DNA of 64,000 nucleotides. Source: Brevibacillus thermoruber 423 (GTDB lineage Bacteria > Bacillota > Bacilli > Brevibacillales > Brevibacillaceae). Of the stretch, positions 8,700 to 17,695 are shown piece by piece (the stretch's first letter is position 1; each line of letters begins with the position of its first letter). Location: assembly GCF_000454065.1 (NCBI RefSeq), contig NZ_ATNE01000001.1, positions 64,501 to 128,500 on the forward strand, in the 5' to 3' direction. Under the pieces are notes generated by a model. It searched no databases. It worked only from the letters and a program-made list of their open reading frames with translations, and was not told the DNA's origin. The translations under genes were made by a program, and so were the position numbers.

Positions 8700-9575
8700 T
8701 CAGTCCCTGTCGCGCGATTTCCCTTTGTCGCTGCCGGAATGATCGTCGTCATCCCGGCTGTTCCGATCATCGCGGTCGTCGCCGCCGTCATGCTCTTTTT
8801 TTTCCTTCCTGTCGGACTTTTTTTCCTTATCGTCCTGCTTTTCTTCCAGGCCAATCGGAAAAACCGGCTTTTCTTCCGGAGGCTCGATGACCGGCCTTAC
8901 GGGCGGTTTGGGTTCCACCGTCTTTTTCGGTTGGGCGGCTGGCTTTGCTGGTTGCGATTTCGGTTCCGCCTTGGGCTTTTGATCTTTTTTCTCTGTAGCC
9001 TTCGGTTTCACCGTCTGCGCCGGTTTCTCCGGCTGTTCCCCCGGTGTTACGGATGATGAATGAGTGCTCGGTGGGGGCACTGGCGGGCCAACCACGGCAG
9101 GGGCCACCGCAGGCGCTTCTTCACCAGGCGAACCTTGCTGGTACCCGTCCGCTTCCGGCTGCTTGTCGCCGCTGCCCATGAAGAGCAGAAAAACGAGCAG
9201 ACAGGCGGCAACTGCGCCGCTGCCGATACGGGCCATCCAGACGTACGCCCGCCGCCACTTCGCCGGTTTCTCGGCAGCAGAAGCCGCCTGCTTCACCTCC
9301 AGCTTGGGCAGCGGTTCCCGCTTCGGGCCTGATTCAGCTGCCGGCCGGACCGAGCCTGACTCCAACTGCGGCAGGATCGCGTCCACAAGGCTGTAGGGTG
9401 GTGTGACAGGGGGAAGTTGTTCCAACTGCTCAGACACCCTTTTCAAGCGGTCGTACTTGAGCTGCAGGTCGGGATCGTTCCGGAGCATGGCGAGTAGCTT
9501 CTCCCGCTCTTCCGGTGAGAGATCCCCGTCCATATCCCGCTGCATCCACTCCCAGATTTCTTCGTCCATCATCAA
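8700..9575 (-). CDS. Probable anti-sigma factor with single TM and charged extracytoplasmic tail
   Basis: This 291-residue protein is encoded directly behind an ECF sigma factor with a 4-base ATGA overlap, the usual arrangement for a membrane anti-sigma factor. Residues 1-60 form an acidic N-terminal part (EEIWEWMQRDMDGDLSPEE) like the cytoplasmic sigma-binding domain of RsiW-type proteins, but without an obvious HxxxCxxC zinc motif. One TM helix lies at about 113-134 (IGSGAVAACLLVFLLFMG). The outer part is disordered: Pro/Lys-rich repeats, then an Asp/Arg/Lys-rich tail ending DKGKSRDRD. The stimulus and release mechanism are unknown. Confidence 0.75.
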   Translation of the reverse strand: MMMDEEIWEWMQRDMDGDLSPEEREKLLAMLRNDPDLQLKYDRLKRVSEQLEQLPPVTPPYSLVDAILPQLESGSVRPAAESGPKREPLPKLEVKQAASAAEKPAKWRRAYVWMARIGSGAVAACLLVFLLFMGSGDKQPEADGYQQGSPGEEAPAVAPAVVGPPVPPPSTHSSSVTPGEQPEKPAQTVKPKATEKKDQKPKAEPKSQPAKPAAQPKKTVEPKPPVRPVIEPPEEKPVFPIGLEEKQDDKEKKSDRKEKKEHDGGDDRDDRNSRDDDDHSGSDKGKSRDRD

Positions 9576-10117
9576 CCGATCCCCCCTTTCTGATAGTCGT
9601 GCAACAACTCCTGCAGTTGTTGTCTGGCCCGAAACAAATACGACTTGACCGTATTCAGCGGCAGATCCAATGTCTCGGCGATCTCCTGGTAGGACAAATC
9701 CTCGAGATAGCGGAGCACCACCACCATGCGGTACTGTTTGGGCAGTTTTCCGATCGCCTGCTGAATATCGCTCGACAAACTGGTGAGAAGGATTTCGTCT
9801 TCTACGTTGTTTCGATCAGGGATGATGAGCTCATGCTCGTCAATCGAGACCGTTTCCTTCTTGGCGCGAAATTTATCCATGCAAACGTTGCTGACGATCC
9901 GCTGCACCCAAGTGGCAAACTTTGCCTTTTCCTGGTACGTGTCCAGCTTTCGATAAATCCGGATCAACGCTTCCTGGGAAGCATCGAGAGCGTCCTGTTC
10001 ATTTCCTAGGATATAATAGGCGCTGCGGTAAACAGAGGCCTCAATCGATCGGAGCAGCTCGACAAGCGCGTCGTGATCCCCGGCTTGCGCCATCCTGATC
10101 AGCTCTGCTTCTCGCAT
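9572..10117 (-). CDS. ECF-type RNA polymerase sigma factor
   Basis: A 181-residue group-4 sigma factor. Region 2 spans about 20-85 (YILGNEQDALDASQEALIRIYRKL, then FATWVQRIVSNVCMDKFR). Region 4 spans about 118-175, with a helix-turn-helix LSYQEIAETLDLPLNTVKSYLFRARQQL. It is stop-start coupled with the downstream anti-sigma gene. A promoter of ECF type directly upstream suggests autoregulation. It resembles the SigW/SigV class, but a specific orthologue cannot be named safely. It sits where yqzM lies in B. subtilis, between holA and comEC. Confidence 0.9.
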   Translation of the reverse strand: MREAELIRMAQAGDHDALVELLRSIEASVYRSAYYILGNEQDALDASQEALIRIYRKLDTYQEKAKFATWVQRIVSNVCMDKFRAKKETVSIDEHELIIPDRNNVEDEILLTSLSSDIQQAIGKLPKQYRMVVVLRYLEDLSYQEIAETLDLPLNTVKSYLFRARQQLQELLHDYQKGGIG

Positions 10118-10137
10118 AATCTCCTCTCCCTCCTACA

Positions 10138-10164
10138 GACGGGGCGCTGCTGAAAAAGGTTGCA
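10138..10164 (-). promoter_or_regulatory. ECF-type autoregulatory promoter
   Basis: On the minus strand TGCAAC (10159-10164) and CGTC (10138-10141) are 17 bases apart. This is the AAC / CGT pattern of extracytoplasmic-function promoters such as those of SigW and SigX. It lies 21 bases upstream of the ECF sigma start, so the sigma factor probably drives its own operon. Confidence 0.6.
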
Positions 10165-10169
10165 AGCTT

Positions 10170-12587
10170 TTATATATCGGTGGTTTGCGTCTGCCAGTGC
10201 ACCGATCCCTTGCGGATGACCAGGGTGACGGCCCCTTGCAGATCTGTTCGGTAAACATTTGCCCCCGTGTCCATCAAACGCTTGACCACGACGGGCGAGG
10301 GATGCCCGTAGCGGTTGTTGCGGCCAGCCGAAATGACGGCGGCCTGTGGTTTTGCTGCAGCCAGCAAAGCGGGAGAGCTGGATGTGCTGCTGCCGTGATG
10401 CGCCACTTTCAGCACGTCGACGGGTGACGGCAGGCTGCGGGAAAGCAGCTGCTCTTCCCCTGCCCGTTCAATATCGCCGGTAAACAAAACAGTCGTGCCG
10501 TAAGCGGTGAGACGCAGCACGACAGAAGCGTCGTTACCCGTATGTGCCGAATCTCCGTCCGGGTGAAGCCAGGTCCACTCCACGCCGGGGACGTCCGTCC
10601 ATGTCTGTCCCGGCCTGCCGGTCAGGACAGGTACGCGTCTTGCGCGGAAACGTTCGAGAATCGCTGCTTCCTCTTCACGGGGAGGTGTGCCGTTGACGAG
10701 CACCGAGCCAAAGGCAAAGCGCGGCACCAGCGCTGCCATCCCTCCGATGTGGTCGTGATCCCCGTGCGTCATCACCACATGGTCGATCCGTTCAATCCCG
10801 CGCGCTCGCAAAAAAGGCAGCACGACGTCTTTCCCCACTTCAAACGGATCGCGTCGCTCCCGCCAGGATTCCCTGGCAGGGTACCGGGGTGTTCCACCCG
10901 CATCTATTAAGTATACCTTCTTTTTACCAACTTCGACAACGATAGAATCTCCTTGACCGACGTCGAGAAACGTGATCCGCACTTCGTCCCCGCCGGCGAA
11001 CGGCTGTCTGGCGGCCGCGAGCAGAAACAGAAAAAGGGCGGCGTACAGCCAGCGGTCTCTCGGACGATGGTAGCCCCGCCGCCACAGAACGGGCAGCGCC
11101 GCGAGAAAAAGCGCGTACACCGCGATCCACCACCACTGGGGATGCGGCCAATGGGAAAACGGCACCGCCAGCTCCTCCAGCCAAAACAGCGGCCCGTGCA
11201 GCCACCGCAGCAGGGCGGAAGCAAGCCGGACGGGCAGTACGGCCAGCGCCGGGTGAATCAGACCGAGCAATAGCGCGAGGTAGCCTGCGGGCAGCACCAC
11301 CATCGAGAGCAGCGGCACTGCCAGCAGGTTGACCAGCCAGGAGAGCGGCGAAAACTGGTGAAAATGGTAGATGAGAAACGGGAACGAGACGGCCTGCGCG
11401 GCAAAGGTGACGGCCAGCGACGTGCGCAGCCACTCGGGACCGCGCGTGAAAAACCGGCGGCCGACGGGCACGAGGACGATCAGCCCCAGCGTCACGCCGA
11501 ACGAGAGCTGGAACCCCAGGTGCCACAGGTAGTACGGATTGTATCCCAGCATCAACAGCAGCGCCCAGCCCCACACGTCCCTTCCCTCCACCTGTCGGGC
11601 TCCCGCCTGGCAGAGCAGGCCGATCGCCCCCATGATTCCGGCGCGCACCGCGGAGGCGCCGGCCCCCACGATCAGGACATAGCCGACAAGCAGCACCATC
11701 GTCAGCGCCAGGGCCGGCCGGCGCGGCATCCCCGCCCTCTCTACGCTCCACACGAACATCCCGCTGACCAGCGTCACGTGCAGCCCGGAAATGGCCAGCA
11801 CGTGACTCAGGCCGAGGTTGTCGTACATCGCTTCCGTTTCCGGCGACACTCCGTCCGTGATGCCCAGCAGCAGCGATTGCATGTAACCGGCCGCTTCCTG
11901 GTCGGGAAACAGCAGGGCGATGCGGTCGGCGGCTTCCGTCTGCCATCGGCGAAACAGCATCATCACGCCGGACTCGGCAGGCTCCACCCGGATGTCGCCG
12001 TACTCCGCTTCCGCCGTGACCCGCACGCCCTGCCACCGCAGATAGCGGGCGTAGTCGAACGCATGGGGGTTGCGGGCCGGAGACGGCAGCGACAGCCGGA
12101 CCGTGGCCGACAGGCGGCTGCCCTGCATCCACCGCTCCGCCTCACGCGCTTCCGGCTCACGGGACAAACGGACCCGCAGGGCGATCCGCTCCGCTGCCGC
12201 CGTCCCGGACATCTGCCGCCCGTTTTTTCCCCACGTTTCGACGGACAGAAAAAGCCGGGCCGTATCGCCGTCGCGCTTCACCGGCGAGTCAATGACGCCG
12301 GCGACTACGATCGTCTCGCCGTCCTCCGCCATCGGCAGCAGCGTCGAACGGTGGAGATAGTCGTACCCTTGAAAGTAAAGACCTGCTAGAATACAGATGA
12401 GCGCATGGCAAAGAATCCGTTTGCGGTGCGGGCGGGGCAGGAGCGGGCAGACTGCCGACGCGGCGGCGGCCAAAAGGGCCAGCCAGGCGGCCTGCAGGTA
12501 GGCCCCCGCCAGCAGCCCGCAGACTGCCGCGAGGCTCGCGGTAAAAACGGTCACGAACGTCACCCCCGTGTCATGTGCCTGAGACAT
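10170..12587 (-). CDS. comEC: Competence DNA channel protein ComEC/Rec2
   Basis: ComEC forms the membrane channel that carries single-stranded DNA into competent cells. The protein has about 805 residues: N-terminal TM helices, an OB-like region, the multi-TM competence domain (LSHVLAISGLHVTLVSG is the hallmark) and a C-terminal metallo-beta-lactamase-like domain with MTHGDHDHIGG and VAHHGSSTSS. The start is uncertain. ATG 12587 lacks a ribosome-binding site, while GTG 12554 has GGGGGTGA upstream and may be the true start. It is divergent from comEB here, whereas in B. subtilis comEA, comEB and comEC form one operon. Confidence 0.92.
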   Translation of the reverse strand: MSQAHDTGVTFVTVFTASLAAVCGLLAGAYLQAAWLALLAAAASAVCPLLPRPHRKRILCHALICILAGLYFQGYDYLHRSTLLPMAEDGETIVVAGVIDSPVKRDGDTARLFLSVETWGKNGRQMSGTAAAERIALRVRLSREPEAREAERWMQGSRLSATVRLSLPSPARNPHAFDYARYLRWQGVRVTAEAEYGDIRVEPAESGVMMLFRRWQTEAADRIALLFPDQEAAGYMQSLLLGITDGVSPETEAMYDNLGLSHVLAISGLHVTLVSGMFVWSVERAGMPRRPALALTMVLLVGYVLIVGAGASAVRAGIMGAIGLLCQAGARQVEGRDVWGWALLLMLGYNPYYLWHLGFQLSFGVTLGLIVLVPVGRRFFTRGPEWLRTSLAVTFAAQAVSFPFLIYHFHQFSPLSWLVNLLAVPLLSMVVLPAGYLALLLGLIHPALAVLPVRLASALLRWLHGPLFWLEELAVPFSHWPHPQWWWIAVYALFLAALPVLWRRGYHRPRDRWLYAALFLFLLAAARQPFAGGDEVRITFLDVGQGDSIVVEVGKKKVYLIDAGGTPRYPARESWRERRDPFEVGKDVVLPFLRARGIERIDHVVMTHGDHDHIGGMAALVPRFAFGSVLVNGTPPREEEAAILERFRARRVPVLTGRPGQTWTDVPGVEWTWLHPDGDSAHTGNDASVVLRLTAYGTTVLFTGDIERAGEEQLLSRSLPSPVDVLKVAHHGSSTSSSPALLAAAKPQAAVISAGRNNRYGHPSPVVVKRLMDTGANVYRTDLQGAVTLVIRKGSVHWQTQTTDI

Positions 12588-12683
12588 CGAGTGTACACAA
12601 GGGGGAAGGGACAAAAAAACGGTGCAAAAAATGCGTGCCAGCGGAAACCACACCCGCATGGTCCGATCAGAGGGAGGGCAGTC

Positions 12684-13115
12684 ATGACGAGGAAAAGTTG
12701 GGATGAATACTTCCTGGACATCGCCGAGCAGGTGTCTGCCCGTTCTACGTGCAACAGGCTGCACGTCGGCTGTGTCATCGTGAAGGACAAGCACATTGTC
12801 GCCACTGGCTACAACGGCTCCATCCACGGACACGATCACTGCGAAGACGCAGGCTGTCTTCTGGGGGACGACAACCGCTGCCACCGGACGATCCACGCCG
12901 AGACAAACGCCTGCCTGCACGCGGATCGGGACAGCCTCAAGGGAGCCACCGCCTACGTGACGCATGAACCGTGCGAAAACTGCTCCAAAATTCTCGCCCA
13001 GGTGGGCATCAGGCGGATCGTCTACCGCAACGCCTATCCGAACAAATGGAACCAGTACTTTCTCAAGGATCTGGAAGTCGTTCACATGCCGCCGGAACCG
13101 TCGCGGCGGGACTGA
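12684..13115 (+). CDS. comEB: dCMP deaminase family protein ComEB
   Basis: A 143-residue zinc-dependent deoxycytidylate deaminase, converting dCMP to dUMP for thymidylate synthesis. The HAE catalytic motif is IHAETNACLHA and the zinc ligands are in THEPCENCSK. A second Cys/His-rich stretch (HDHCEDAGCLLGDDNRCH) is typical of dCMP deaminases. The ATG at 12684 has an AGGGAGGG ribosome-binding site; the longer open frame from 12405 overlaps comEC. In B. subtilis it is part of the comE operon but is not needed for transformation. Here it reads away from comEC. Confidence 0.93.
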   Translation: MTRKSWDEYFLDIAEQVSARSTCNRLHVGCVIVKDKHIVATGYNGSIHGHDHCEDAGCLLGDDNRCHRTIHAETNACLHADRDSLKGATAYVTHEPCENCSKILAQVGIRRIVYRNAYPNKWNQYFLKDLEVVHMPPEPSRRD

Positions 13116-13322
13116 CTCCTGTGAGCGAAGCGGGGCACTTTCCGCTCTGCTCCCCCCGTCCGAAAGACCCGGCGGCGTGCACGACACGCCCGTTTTCGAT
13201 GAGGTGCCCGAGGGGACCTCTCTTTGCTGCGGAGACAGCTTGGGCATTCGGAGCGATTGCGTTGACCGTCAATCCGTGATAGAGTTAGCTAGAGCAATCA
13301 GTGAGAGGAAGAGTCATTTCAT

Positions 13323-15248
13323 ATGTGTGGAATCGTATCAGTCTACAACAAGCGGCAAGCGCCCGTCGACCAAGAGACGATCGGCGCCATGACGCGTGTC
13401 ATCCTGCACCGCGGTCCAGACGATGACGGCTTTCACCTGGAAGACAACATCGCCCTGGGCTTTCGTCGTTTGAGCATCATTGACGTGGAAGGCGGCCACC
13501 AGCCGCTGTTCAACGAGACGCGTGACATCTGGATTATCGGCAACGGCGAAATCTACAACTACAAGGAACTGCAGCACTGGTTGAAGGGGTGCGGACACGT
13601 TTTCCATACCGATTCCGATATCGAAACCATTCTGCACCTGTACGAAGAGGTGGGAATGGACGCACCGAAACACCTGCGCGGCATGTTTGGCTTCACCATC
13701 TGGGATTCCCGCAACAAGCTGCTCTTTGGCGCCCGCGACCACTTCGGCATCAAGCCGCTCTACTACGTGGAGACGGACGACGCGATCGCCGTGGGCAGCG
13801 AGATCAAGAGCCTGCTGGAACTGCCCGGAGTCAGCCGGGAAGTCAACCACACCGCGTTTTATCATTACCTGACGTTCCAATACGTCCCCGATCCGGAGAC
13901 GATGTATCGGGGCATCTACCGCATCCCGCCCGCCCACTCCTTCGTCATCGAGAACGACCGGATTCGGCTGCAGCGCTACTGGGACGTCGAGTTCAAACCG
14001 GACGAAAGCAAGCCGTTCTCCTACTTTGTGGAAGGCACGCGCAGCATCCTGCTCGAATCCGTCGACAAGCACCGGGTCAGCGAGGTGCCGCGCGGCGCGT
14101 TTCTGTCCAGCGGCGTCGACTCCAGCAGCATCGTCGCCATGCTGCGCACGTTTGAGCCGGTGAAGACGTTTTCCGTCGGCTCCGACATCCCTGGCTACAG
14201 CGAGCTGGACTACGCCCGCCGTACCGCCGAATACCTCGGCACCGAACACCACGAGCTGGTCGTCAACGCGCAGCGCTACATGGACGAACTGCCCCGACTC
14301 GTCTGGCACCAGGACGAACCGGTGGCCGACCCGTCCGCCATCCTGCTCTATTTCGTCGCGCAGATGGCCAGCGAACACGTCACCGTGGTGCTCTCCGGGG
14401 AAGGGGCCGACGAATTTTTCGGCGGCTACAACATCTACCGCGAACCGCACTCGCTGCGGATGTTCTCCCGGATGCCCGGCTGGATGCGCCATTCCATCCG
14501 CTACCTGGCGGAAAAGCTGCCGGATCAGGTCAAGGGCAAAAACTTCCTGATCCGCGGTTCGAAGACGGTGGAAGAACGCTTCTTCGGCAACGCCCTGATC
14601 TTCAGCGAAGAGATGAAGGAACGGGTCGTCATGGCAGACATTCGCCGCTCCGAGGAGTACCGCTCCCCGTGGACGATTACGGAAGACATCTACAAGCGGG
14701 CCAGCGAGTACGACGACGTCACCAAAATGCAGTACCTGGACATTCACACCTGGCTGCGCGGCAACATCCTGATGAAAGCGGACAAGATGACGATGGCCAA
14801 CTCGCTGGAACTGCGCGTTCCGTTCATCGACGTCAAGGTGTTTGAATTTGCCGCCACCATCCCGACCAAGTACAAGATCGCCAACGGCACCACCAAGCAC
14901 GTGCTGCGGGAAGCGATGAAAGATTTTCTCCCGCCGGAAATCAAGACGCGCAAAAAGCTGGGCTTCCCCGTGCCGACGCGCCACTGGCTGAAAAACCACT
15001 TTTACAAGTGGGCAAAGGAGATCATCTTCGAATCCAAGGTGGACGATCTGATCAACAAGGCGTACGTCCTGTACATGCTGGATGAGCATCGCGAAGGCAA
15101 CGCCGACTACAGCCGCAAGATCTGGACGATTTTGATCTTCATGCTGTGGCATCAGATCTTTATCGAGCAGAAATACAGCTTCGGGCCGTATGTCAGCCCC
15201 AGCGTGGAAATCCGCCGCAAAAAGGAATCGCTGGAGCACATCGGATAA
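13323..15248 (+). CDS. asnB: Asparagine synthase (glutamine-hydrolysing)
   Basis: The 641-residue enzyme makes asparagine from aspartate, ATP and glutamine. The N-terminal class-II amidotransferase domain begins MCGIVSVYNK, with Cys2 as nucleophile after Met removal, and has the NGEIYNY and HTDSDIETILHLYEE motifs. The synthetase domain has the pyrophosphate loop LSSGVDSSSI near residue 260 and LSGEGADEFFGGYNIY. It is closer in length and sequence to AsnO/YisO of sporulating Bacillus than to the larger classic AsnB. It lies between comEB and comEA, where B. subtilis has nothing, and has its own terminator. Confidence 0.93.
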   Translation: MCGIVSVYNKRQAPVDQETIGAMTRVILHRGPDDDGFHLEDNIALGFRRLSIIDVEGGHQPLFNETRDIWIIGNGEIYNYKELQHWLKGCGHVFHTDSDIETILHLYEEVGMDAPKHLRGMFGFTIWDSRNKLLFGARDHFGIKPLYYVETDDAIAVGSEIKSLLELPGVSREVNHTAFYHYLTFQYVPDPETMYRGIYRIPPAHSFVIENDRIRLQRYWDVEFKPDESKPFSYFVEGTRSILLESVDKHRVSEVPRGAFLSSGVDSSSIVAMLRTFEPVKTFSVGSDIPGYSELDYARRTAEYLGTEHHELVVNAQRYMDELPRLVWHQDEPVADPSAILLYFVAQMASEHVTVVLSGEGADEFFGGYNIYREPHSLRMFSRMPGWMRHSIRYLAEKLPDQVKGKNFLIRGSKTVEERFFGNALIFSEEMKERVVMADIRRSEEYRSPWTITEDIYKRASEYDDVTKMQYLDIHTWLRGNILMKADKMTMANSLELRVPFIDVKVFEFAATIPTKYKIANGTTKHVLREAMKDFLPPEIKTRKKLGFPVPTRHWLKNHFYKWAKEIIFESKVDDLINKAYVLYMLDEHREGNADYSRKIWTILIFMLWHQIFIEQKYSFGPYVSPSVEIRRKKESLEHIG

Positions 15249-15274
15249 TAGCGGTACCCGAACCCAACGGCTTC

Positions 15275-15304
15275 GCCCGGAACGACTCCGGGCGGGGCCT
15301 TTTT
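15275..15304 (+). terminator. Terminator of asnB
   Basis: A stem GCCCGGA/TCCGGGC (15275-15281 / 15287-15293) is followed shortly by a CCTTTTT tail, 27 bases after the asnB stop. Confidence 0.75.
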
Positions 15305-15362
15305 CAATGAGCCCGTTTTCCCCCTGTTTGCAACGTGAAGACGGCTATATCTTTATTTGATG

Positions 15363-15391
15363 AACTTGCCTAGATGCAAGTTTTTTATTTT
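15363..15391 (+). terminator. Orphan terminator hairpin
   Basis: AACTTGC (15363-15369) pairs with GCAAGTT (15376-15382) and is followed by a long T-rich tail. It is a textbook intrinsic terminator, but the asnB transcript already ends upstream. It may be a remnant of a lost gene. Confidence 0.6.
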
Positions 15392-15664
15392 TCAAAAAGT
15401 ATCTTGGAGCAGCTGCTGAAAACAAATCATCATGAACTTCCATTGCTAACACAAGCCAGACGTATGAAAAACCCTCGTAAAAGGAGGCTTGGTACTGTGT
15501 TACGAATATGATATATGTCTTCGTTTTCCATTTGATTCGGTTTTATAACTGCTGGAAAGAACATGGCACAAGTACGTCTATTCGTTGTTATCTTGCAATA
15601 TTGTGCACGAAATGCAAGACCTTGTTATTTCGATTGCTTTATATTGAATGGCGAAAGGATGGTC

Positions 15665-16525
15665 ATGAGGATGGATTGGGTCTCCAGAATGAATGAGGCA
15701 ATTCGCTATATCGAAGATCATCTTACCGAAGATATTGCTTACGCTGAAGTAGCCAAAGTCGCGTGTTGCTCCGCCTACCATTTTCAACGCATGTTCTCTT
15801 TTATGACTGATGTTTCTTTGTCTGAATATATTCGACGACGGCGTCTCACGTTAGCGGCTTTTGAACTTCAAAGCAGCAATATAAAAGTAATTGATGTTGC
15901 GCTCAAGTATGGCTACGATTCACCCGAGGCTTTTGCCCGTGCGTTTCAAAATCTACACGGCACTACGCCGACTGCTGCACGTAACGTAGGAACCAAACTG
16001 AAAGCCTATCCACGAATGACCTTTCAATTCTCAATCAAAGGAGTTGCGGAAATGAACTACAGAATTGAAGAACTCAGTGGATTTACAATTGTTGGTGTAA
16101 AGGAACGTGTCAACACAGAAAATGCTTTTCGCCTAGTGCCTGGAATATGGACTGGTGCAAGAGAGAAGGGCGTCTTCGAGAAACTGTGGGAGATTCGTAA
16201 TGCTACCCACAAGTTACGAGGTATTTTAGGGGTTTGTGCGAATGGAGAATGGGGGAAAAATGAAGAATTCGACTACCTATTAGCTATCGTGTCTGATCAA
16301 GTTCCTCCGGAAGGTATGATAAGAATGAACGTTCCGGAAGCTGCTTGGGCGGTATTTGAAGCACCTGGATCCCCGGATGGTATTCAAGACATCTGGAAAC
16401 GTCTATATACGGAGTGGCTTCCCGTATCAACCTATGATCTTGCTGACTTGCCCGCAATTGAATGCTATTTGCCTATCGAAGAGAATAAAAATGAGTTATG
16501 GGTTCCGGTCGTCAGAAAAGTATGA
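15665..16525 (+). CDS. AraC-family regulator with GyrI-like effector-binding domain
   Basis: A 286-residue transcription factor. Residues ~1-105 form the two AraC helix-turn-helix motifs (AYAEVAKVACCSAYHFQRMF and VIDVALKYGYDSPEAFARAF). The rest (about 125-286) is a GyrI-like/AraC effector-binding domain (MNYRIEELSGFTIVGVKERV, then VPEAAWAVFEAPG and the C-terminal YLPIEENKNELWVPVVRK), a fold that often binds hydrophobic drugs. The ATG at 15665 has GAAAGG upstream. Its base composition is clearly more AT-rich than neighbouring genes, which suggests horizontal acquisition. No obvious target gene is next to it. Confidence 0.88.
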   Translation: MRMDWVSRMNEAIRYIEDHLTEDIAYAEVAKVACCSAYHFQRMFSFMTDVSLSEYIRRRRLTLAAFELQSSNIKVIDVALKYGYDSPEAFARAFQNLHGTTPTAARNVGTKLKAYPRMTFQFSIKGVAEMNYRIEELSGFTIVGVKERVNTENAFRLVPGIWTGAREKGVFEKLWEIRNATHKLRGILGVCANGEWGKNEEFDYLLAIVSDQVPPEGMIRMNVPEAAWAVFEAPGSPDGIQDIWKRLYTEWLPVSTYDLADLPAIECYLPIEENKNELWVPVVRKV

Positions 16526-16832
16526 ACCTTATGAAAAGCCGTGGTGCGTGAGGCCCTTGCCGCTACAGATGGAGCGGAGAACCGTCCCATGAATGAGAGG
16601 TCAGATCATTCCGCTATCGGGTAGCGATCGTTCAATAAAACGTGGCAGTCTAGAACGTTATTTTTGTTCTCCCTGCCATGTTTTTTATTGATGGAAGCGC
16701 AGGCTACAACTTATGATTGCTCCACCCTTTCCGAATCATTTGCACATCCCCGCTGTCTTTTTGTAGCATCCGGGTAGAGAGCCGTTGAAGCCCTCGCGGC
16801 ATGGCCGGACGAGACGCAAGGGGGGTTTTTTC
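16526..16832. other. Intergenic stretch between AraC gene and comEA
   Basis: The 307-base interval contains a strong terminator (16641-16686) and the comEA leader. No CDS is supported. Confidence 0.5.
16641..16686 (+). terminator. Terminator of the AraC-type gene
   Basis: CGTGGCAG (16641-16648) pairs with CTGCCATG (16673-16680), with an inner AGAAC/GTTCT stem and a TTTTTT tail. It isolates comEA from the inserted regulator. Confidence 0.8.
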
Positions 16833-17630
16833 ATGTTGTACGAATGGTGGGAACGATACCGACGCATCGCAATCGCCGCTGCAGTGATCCTGTTTGCGGG
16901 AATTAGTGTTTGGCTGTACGGAGAACAGCAGGCCGGGAGTACAGCGGAACTGCCGCTGCGAGAAGTGGCCGCCGCAGCGGAGGACAAGCCGTCTCCCTCT
17001 GCCGGGGAAACGCGTCCTTCCGGCGAACCAGACGCGGCTGTCGACGAACGTTCCCTTCAGCAGGATGCGGTAGAGCTTGGGCGGCCGCCCGATACCGGAG
17101 CTCCGCCCCTGTTCGTGGACGTCAAAGGAAAGGTAAAGCAGCCCGGCCTGTACCGGTTTGAGGCCGGAGCGCGAGTAGCCGACGCCATTGCCCGGGCGGG
17201 GGGAGCCGCGCCGGATGCGGACGTGGAGCGGATCAATCTGGCCGAGCCGCTAACGGACGGCAGCGCCGTCGTGGTGCCGGCCAAAGGCAGCCCTGCCTCT
17301 CCCTGCGGCCAGACGGCGGCTCTTTCCGCAATCGCGGGGGCAGGCGCCGGAAGCGTGGGAGCGGGCAGTCCGGGCGGCAGCCTGGCTGCGGGAAGCTCCA
17401 CCGGCGTTTCCGGCAGCGGGAAGGCCGGCGGCGCACAACCCGTCAATCTGAACACCGCCGGTCTGGAGGAATTGATGACGCTGCCCGGAATCGGCGAAGC
17501 GCGGGCCAAGGCGATCCTGGCCTACCGGACGGAAAACGGGGCGTTCCGTTCGCCGGAGGAGCTGAAACGGATCAGCGGCATCGGCGACAAGCTGTACCAA
17601 CGGCTAAAAGACCTCGTCCGTGTCCGCTAG
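16833..17630 (+). CDS. comEA: Competence protein ComEA
   Basis: ComEA is the membrane-anchored receptor that binds double-stranded DNA during transformation. The 265-residue protein has one N-terminal TM helix (about 9-29), a low-complexity stalk, an SLBB/SoxBP-type domain (FVDVKGKVKQPGLYRFEAG, about 109-160), a Gly/Ser linker and a C-terminal helix-hairpin-helix domain (VNLNTAGLEELMTLPGIGEA, about 205-265). The ATG at 16833 has AAGGGGGG upstream. It reads on the plus strand with comER right behind it, unlike B. subtilis, where comEA heads an operon with comEB and comEC and comER is divergent. Confidence 0.93.
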   Translation: MLYEWWERYRRIAIAAAVILFAGISVWLYGEQQAGSTAELPLREVAAAAEDKPSPSAGETRPSGEPDAAVDERSLQQDAVELGRPPDTGAPPLFVDVKGKVKQPGLYRFEAGARVADAIARAGGAAPDADVERINLAEPLTDGSAVVVPAKGSPASPCGQTAALSAIAGAGAGSVGAGSPGGSLAAGSSTGVSGSGKAGGAQPVNLNTAGLEELMTLPGIGEARAKAILAYRTENGAFRSPEELKRISGIGDKLYQRLKDLVRVR

Positions 17631-17695
17631 TGATGGTCATGTTCCGTCTCCTGTGCACATACAATGGGGAGAGAACCAGCGAGGGAGGAATGGAC

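Larger units (their letters stand above)
15249..15664. other. AT-rich interval with two terminators, no gene
   Basis: After asnB the sequence changes from GC-rich to AT-rich at about 15340. It holds the asnB terminator (15275-15304) and a second terminator-like hairpin (15363-15391) that follows no recognisable gene. I see no supported CDS before the AraC-type gene at 15665. It may mark the edge of an inserted segment. Confidence 0.5.
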
